A stretch of 7,011 bases of DNA from an archaeon (GTDB lineage Archaea > Thermoproteota > Nitrososphaeria > Nitrososphaerales > Nitrosopumilaceae): assembly GCA_021824845.1 (NCBI GenBank), contig JAKAJY010000174.1, positions 1 through 7,011 of the forward strand, read 5' to 3'. Under the pieces are notes generated by a model. The model had not been told where the DNA came from. It did not search any database and worked only from the letters and a program-made list of their open reading frames with translations. Every line of letters begins with the position of its first letter. Position 1 is the stretch's first letter. Positions 5,766 to 7,011 of the stretch are shown here, piece after piece. The position numbers and the translations under genes are program-made.

Positions 5766-6143
5766 CTAGCTGGTTGCCAGACTCATCAGTGATTTTCCGG
5801 CAAATATCGCACCAATGGACAATCCAACGTTTGCTAAAACATTCAACGCCATCAGCCCAAACTGCTTGTTCTCAAGTAGTACGGATGATTCCAAAGCAAA
5901 TGCAGACATGGTAGTCAGAGAACCACAAAACCCCACTGCCACAAACAAGACATATTTTGTATCAAGGCTCCACTGCGTGGACAGAACAAAAAACAATCCC
6001 AGAATAAAGCTACCAACCACATTAACAATTAGGACATTTATCTGCAGTGCGCCAAACAACAAGGGCGACTCCGTTATCTTGTATCGCAGAAATGTTCCCA
6101 GTATGCCACCCACCGCAAGCAAGCCAAGCTCGAGTCCTTTCAT
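5766..6143 (-). CDS. crcB: Fluoride ion channel/exporter CrcB (Fluc)
   Basis: Fluc channels let fluoride leave the cytoplasm and work as antiparallel dimers of a four-helix subunit. The chosen ATG gives 125 residues with four hydrophobic segments (about 4-20, 33-54, 63-84, 95-118). Family motifs are GGILGTFLRY at 12-21, NVVGSFILG at 41-49, and GFCGSLTTMSAFALE at 71-85, the sodium-site and Phe-box region in helix 3. A single copy is present, fitting a dual-topology homodimer. TTG at 6155 would add four residues, but it lies inside the AT-rich promoter element, so ATG 6143 is preferred. No fluoride riboswitch fits in the upstream gap, since the transcript appears leaderless. Confidence 0.95.
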   Translation of the reverse strand: MKGLELGLLAVGGILGTFLRYKITESPLLFGALQINVLIVNVVGSFILGLFFVLSTQWSLDTKYVLFVAVGFCGSLTTMSAFALESSVLLENKQFGLMALNVLANVGLSIGAIFAGKSLMSLATS

Positions 6144-6155
6144 GGTATGATTCAA

Positions 6156-6169
6156 AAATTATACAATAT
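6156..6169 (-). promoter_or_regulatory. AT-rich promoter element of crcB
   Basis: ATATTGTATAATTT on the - strand covers the interval 13-26 bases upstream of ATG 6143. TATA placement is approximate. It rules out TTG 6155 as a likely start. Confidence 0.45.
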
Positions 6170-6213
6170 GTCAGTACGGGTCTGATTATGCCAACCGAAT
6201 TAGAAAATTATTT

Positions 6214-6408
6214 TTAGAATTGTAGTTTTTTGCTCATTTTTTCCGACATTTTGGTGCTCTTGCTGTAGGAAGTGCCCTTCATGGCCTTGTCCTTTTTTGA
6301 GCAGGACTTTTCTCCCTTGTCTGCATCTGCATCCGGCATGCTAGTTATTGCTATTGTCAACAGCGGCAGGATCAAAAGCAGTGCCGCAAATTTCAGCTTG
6401 TCATTCAT
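6214..6408 (-). CDS. Small exported lysine-rich hypothetical protein, 64 residues
   Basis: I do not recognise a family. From ATG 6408 the protein has a short charged start (MNDKLK), a hydrophobic stretch FAALLLILPLLTIAITS at 7-23, then PDADADKG, a plausible signal-peptidase region after Ala29. The mature part is about 35 residues, rich in Lys, Ser and Met (KAMKGTSYSKSTKMSEKMSKK), with one Cys at 36. It would be secreted or membrane-anchored through an uncleaved N-terminal helix. The in-frame TTG at 6423 lies too close to the TATA box and would put extra polar residues before the signal. Its short lysine/methionine tail could bind anionic polymer or metal, but this is speculation. It lies between the zinc-finger-like gene and crcB, with separate promoters on each side. 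Confidence 0.7.
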   Translation of the reverse strand: MNDKLKFAALLLILPLLTIAITSMPDADADKGEKSCSKKDKAMKGTSYSKSTKMSEKMSKKLQF

Positions 6409-6429
6409 GGTATGACTAGTCAAATTTCA

Positions 6430-6437
6430 GATAAAAA
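6430..6437 (-). promoter_or_regulatory. TATA box of the small exported protein gene
   Basis: TTTTTATC on the - strand is centred about 26 bases upstream of ATG 6408, in the 34-base gap behind the zinc-finger-like gene. The spacing indicates a leaderless start at that ATG. Confidence 0.5.
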
Positions 6438-6442
6438 GTCTT

Positions 6443-6601
6443 CTACTCTTTACTTAGCTTTTGTGTGTGGCCTTTATCGTGTTTTATTGCATCGTCCAGC
6501 TTCTTTTTTAGAGAATGTCGGTAGTTTTCCTCGCACTGCCATGAACAAAACTCTCGGGCACTGCCCTCAAAGTCCTTTCCGCAGGTCTTACAAGATTTCA
6601 T
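6443..6601 (-). CDS. Small zinc-finger-like protein, 52 residues
   Basis: Translation from ATG 6601 gives 52 residues. Four cysteines are arranged C4-x2-C7 (SCKTCGKDFEG) and C19-x3-C23 (FCSWQCEENY), a treble-clef or zinc-ribbon pattern. The FCSxxC-EExY part resembles small archaeal zinc-ribbon proteins such as the DUF2116 group, from memory. The remainder is a Lys-rich helix (HSLKKKLDDAIKHDKGH), so nucleic-acid or protein binding is possible. It has no membrane segment. A TATA-like block lies 20-30 bases upstream. It is followed 34 bases later by the exported-protein gene. The coding assignment rests on motif quality, start context and a clean stop; function is unknown. Confidence 0.75.
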   Translation of the reverse strand: MKSCKTCGKDFEGSAREFCSWQCEENYRHSLKKKLDDAIKHDKGHTQKLSKE

Positions 6602-6620
6602 CAGTACAGTATGAACCTCA

Positions 6621-6632
6621 TATAATTAATTA
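6621..6632 (-). promoter_or_regulatory. TATA-like block of the zinc-finger-like gene
   Basis: TTAATTAATTATA on the - strand is centred about 26 bases upstream of ATG 6601, giving a leaderless transcript. The AT block is long, so the exact TATA octamer is uncertain. Confidence 0.45.
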
Positions 6633-6701
6633 AAAACGTGTTGTGCATTTACGCAGTTGATTTGGTAAAATCATGCGACACTATTTCCTATAATGGAAAT
6701 G

Positions 6702-6765
6702 AGCAGACTCGGGGATTTGCACGTCCCAAGTTCTGCCCATATTTTAACCGCCAAAACGGTCTGCT
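6702..6765 (-). ncRNA. Candidate structured small RNA, about 64 bases, tRNA-like terminal helix
   Basis: On the - strand, AGCAGAC (6765-6759) pairs perfectly with GTCTGCT (6708-6702), a 7-bp helix closing about 50 bases. Inside, CCG/CGG and GGGA/TCCC can form two further hairpins, with a weak GTT/AAC pair between, giving a cloverleaf-like outline. CGTGCAAATCC near the 3' end differs at two of eleven positions from an archaeal-style tRNA B-box, yet the T-stem does not pair and the length is too short for a canonical tRNA. A TATA-like element sits about 22 bases before the 5' end. The region has no good - strand reading frame. It could be a decayed tRNA, a guide RNA or an unknown small RNA. No C/D box (RTGATGA/CTGA) or 3' ACA was seen. 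Confidence 0.35.
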
Positions 6766-6781
6766 TGCCAATTCTGTCTGG

Positions 6782-6790
6782 ATATAATAC
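6782..6790 (-). promoter_or_regulatory. Putative TATA box of the candidate small RNA
   Basis: GTATTATAT on the - strand predicts a start near 6760-6764, matching the 5' edge of the 7-bp terminal helix. No protein-coding start lies at that distance on the same strand. Confidence 0.4.
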
Positions 6791-6830
6791 CAAATCAGAG
6801 TAATTTAGGATTGCGTACAAATCAGATTAG

Positions 6831-6838
6831 TAAAAAGA
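6831..6838 (-). terminator. T-run after rps30e
   Basis: CTTTTTA on the - strand follows the S30e stop by about ten bases. Archaeal termination often needs only an oligo-T tract, so this is a plausible end for the rps30e transcript. Confidence 0.35.
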
Positions 6839-6846
6839 GAGTTTGC

Positions 6847-7011
6847 CTAGCGTTTTCGTTTTCTTTGGCCAGGTTTGTTTTGACCAGGAGTGCGGTGTAA
6901 AGCGAATCTTTTCCTAAAGTTGCTCTTGTTTCGCAAAATAGAGATAGTTCCTATTCTTTTTCGTCCCTCAACTTTGGGTGTTTGGCCTTTGACCTTTCCT
7001 GCCTTTGTAAT
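6847..7011 (-). CDS. rps30e: 30S ribosomal protein S30e, N-terminus beyond window
   Basis: The frame enters from the right edge and ends at TAG 6847-6849, giving 54 residues. The sequence begins ITKAGKVKGQTPKVEG, matching the S30e (eS30) start, which normally reads as a short MxxGSLTKAGKV segment. It continues RNKSNFRKRFALHRTPGQNKPGQ, matching the conserved N-x-x-KR-x-x-L-x-R-x-PGQNWPG end. Tryptophan in that ending is replaced by Lys here, and a basic QRKRKR tail extends past the usual end. About six residues and the start codon lie beyond the window. It is a small-subunit protein on the solvent side near the decoding region. Confidence 0.88.
   Translation of the reverse strand: MTKAGKVKGQTPKVEGRKRIGTISILRNKSNFRKRFALHRTPGQNKPGQRKRKR

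Noticed and set aside
6144..6213. Fluoride riboswitch ahead of crcB
   Set aside because: Only 70 bases are available, the TATA box lies within about 26 bases of the ATG, and I see no riboswitch-like paired core.
6412..6633. 73-residue open frame on the + strand
   Set aside because: It lies opposite the zinc-finger-like gene and the exported-protein promoter, shows no family motif, and the - strand frames have signature cysteines and well-placed TATA boxes.
6685..6702. Inverted repeat ATTTCC-TATAAT-GGAAAT as a terminator
   Set aside because: The arms are AT-rich and no T-run follows directly on the - strand; it may be chance, though it lies just after the candidate RNA.
6702..6765. Canonical tRNA gene
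   Set aside because: The T-stem has only two pairs, there is no anticodon stem of five pairs, and the length is below 70 bases; kept only as a tRNA-like RNA candidate.
6693..6803. 36-residue + strand frame starting ATG GAA ATG
   Set aside because: No recognisable motif, no properly placed TATA box, and it overlaps the better supported structured RNA on the - strand. Chance frames of this size are common.
1..7011. CRISPR array, insertion sequence or attachment site
   Set aside because: No spaced direct repeats, transposase or integrase frames, or terminal inverted repeats were seen.

Overview
The window reads as a mesophilic ammonia-oxidising archaeon of the Thaumarchaeota/Nitrososphaerota (Nitrosopumilus-like). 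The evidence is archaeal ribosomal proteins S30e and L21e, RNA polymerase subunit RpoF, RadA recombinase, a DUF655 protein, AT-rich TATA boxes 22-29 bases upstream of most first-gene start codons with no Shine-Dalgarno (leaderless transcription), and frequent TTG starts. The taxon is inferred from gene style, not from a database match.

Left part (1-1561): a metallophosphoesterase, cut by the window edge, is transcribed leftwards. It is divergent from an isocitrate/isopropylmalate-type dehydrogenase on the + strand, the only recognised + strand gene. The dehydrogenase ends by overlapping the tail of the convergent operon by 12 bases.

Central part (1550-5011, all - strand, read right to left): radA comes first with its own promoter. 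A five-gene information-processing operon follows: rpl21e, rpoF, a DUF655 RNA-binding protein, ksgA (16S rRNA dimethylase) and a HemK2/Mtq2-like protein methyltransferase. Its genes are packed with 1-20 base overlaps or a 16-base gap, which suggests translational coupling. It joins ribosome synthesis, transcription, rRNA modification and probably release-factor methylation. The radA promoter carries a 19-base palindrome between the TATA box and the start codon, a typical archaeal operator position.

Right part (5012-7011, all - strand): a looser stretch of short genes, each with its own predicted promoter. It holds an unrecognised 99-residue protein, a 53-residue cysteine-rich CWC protein, the fluoride channel CrcB, a 64-residue lysine-rich exported protein, a 52-residue CxxC/CxxxC zinc-finger-like protein, a candidate structured small RNA with a tRNA-sized terminal helix, and the 3' part of ribosomal protein S30e at the edge. 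The CWC, zinc-finger and S30e genes are recovered here by direct translation, because they are too short or cut by the edge. I found no mobile element, CRISPR array or canonical tRNA/rRNA gene.
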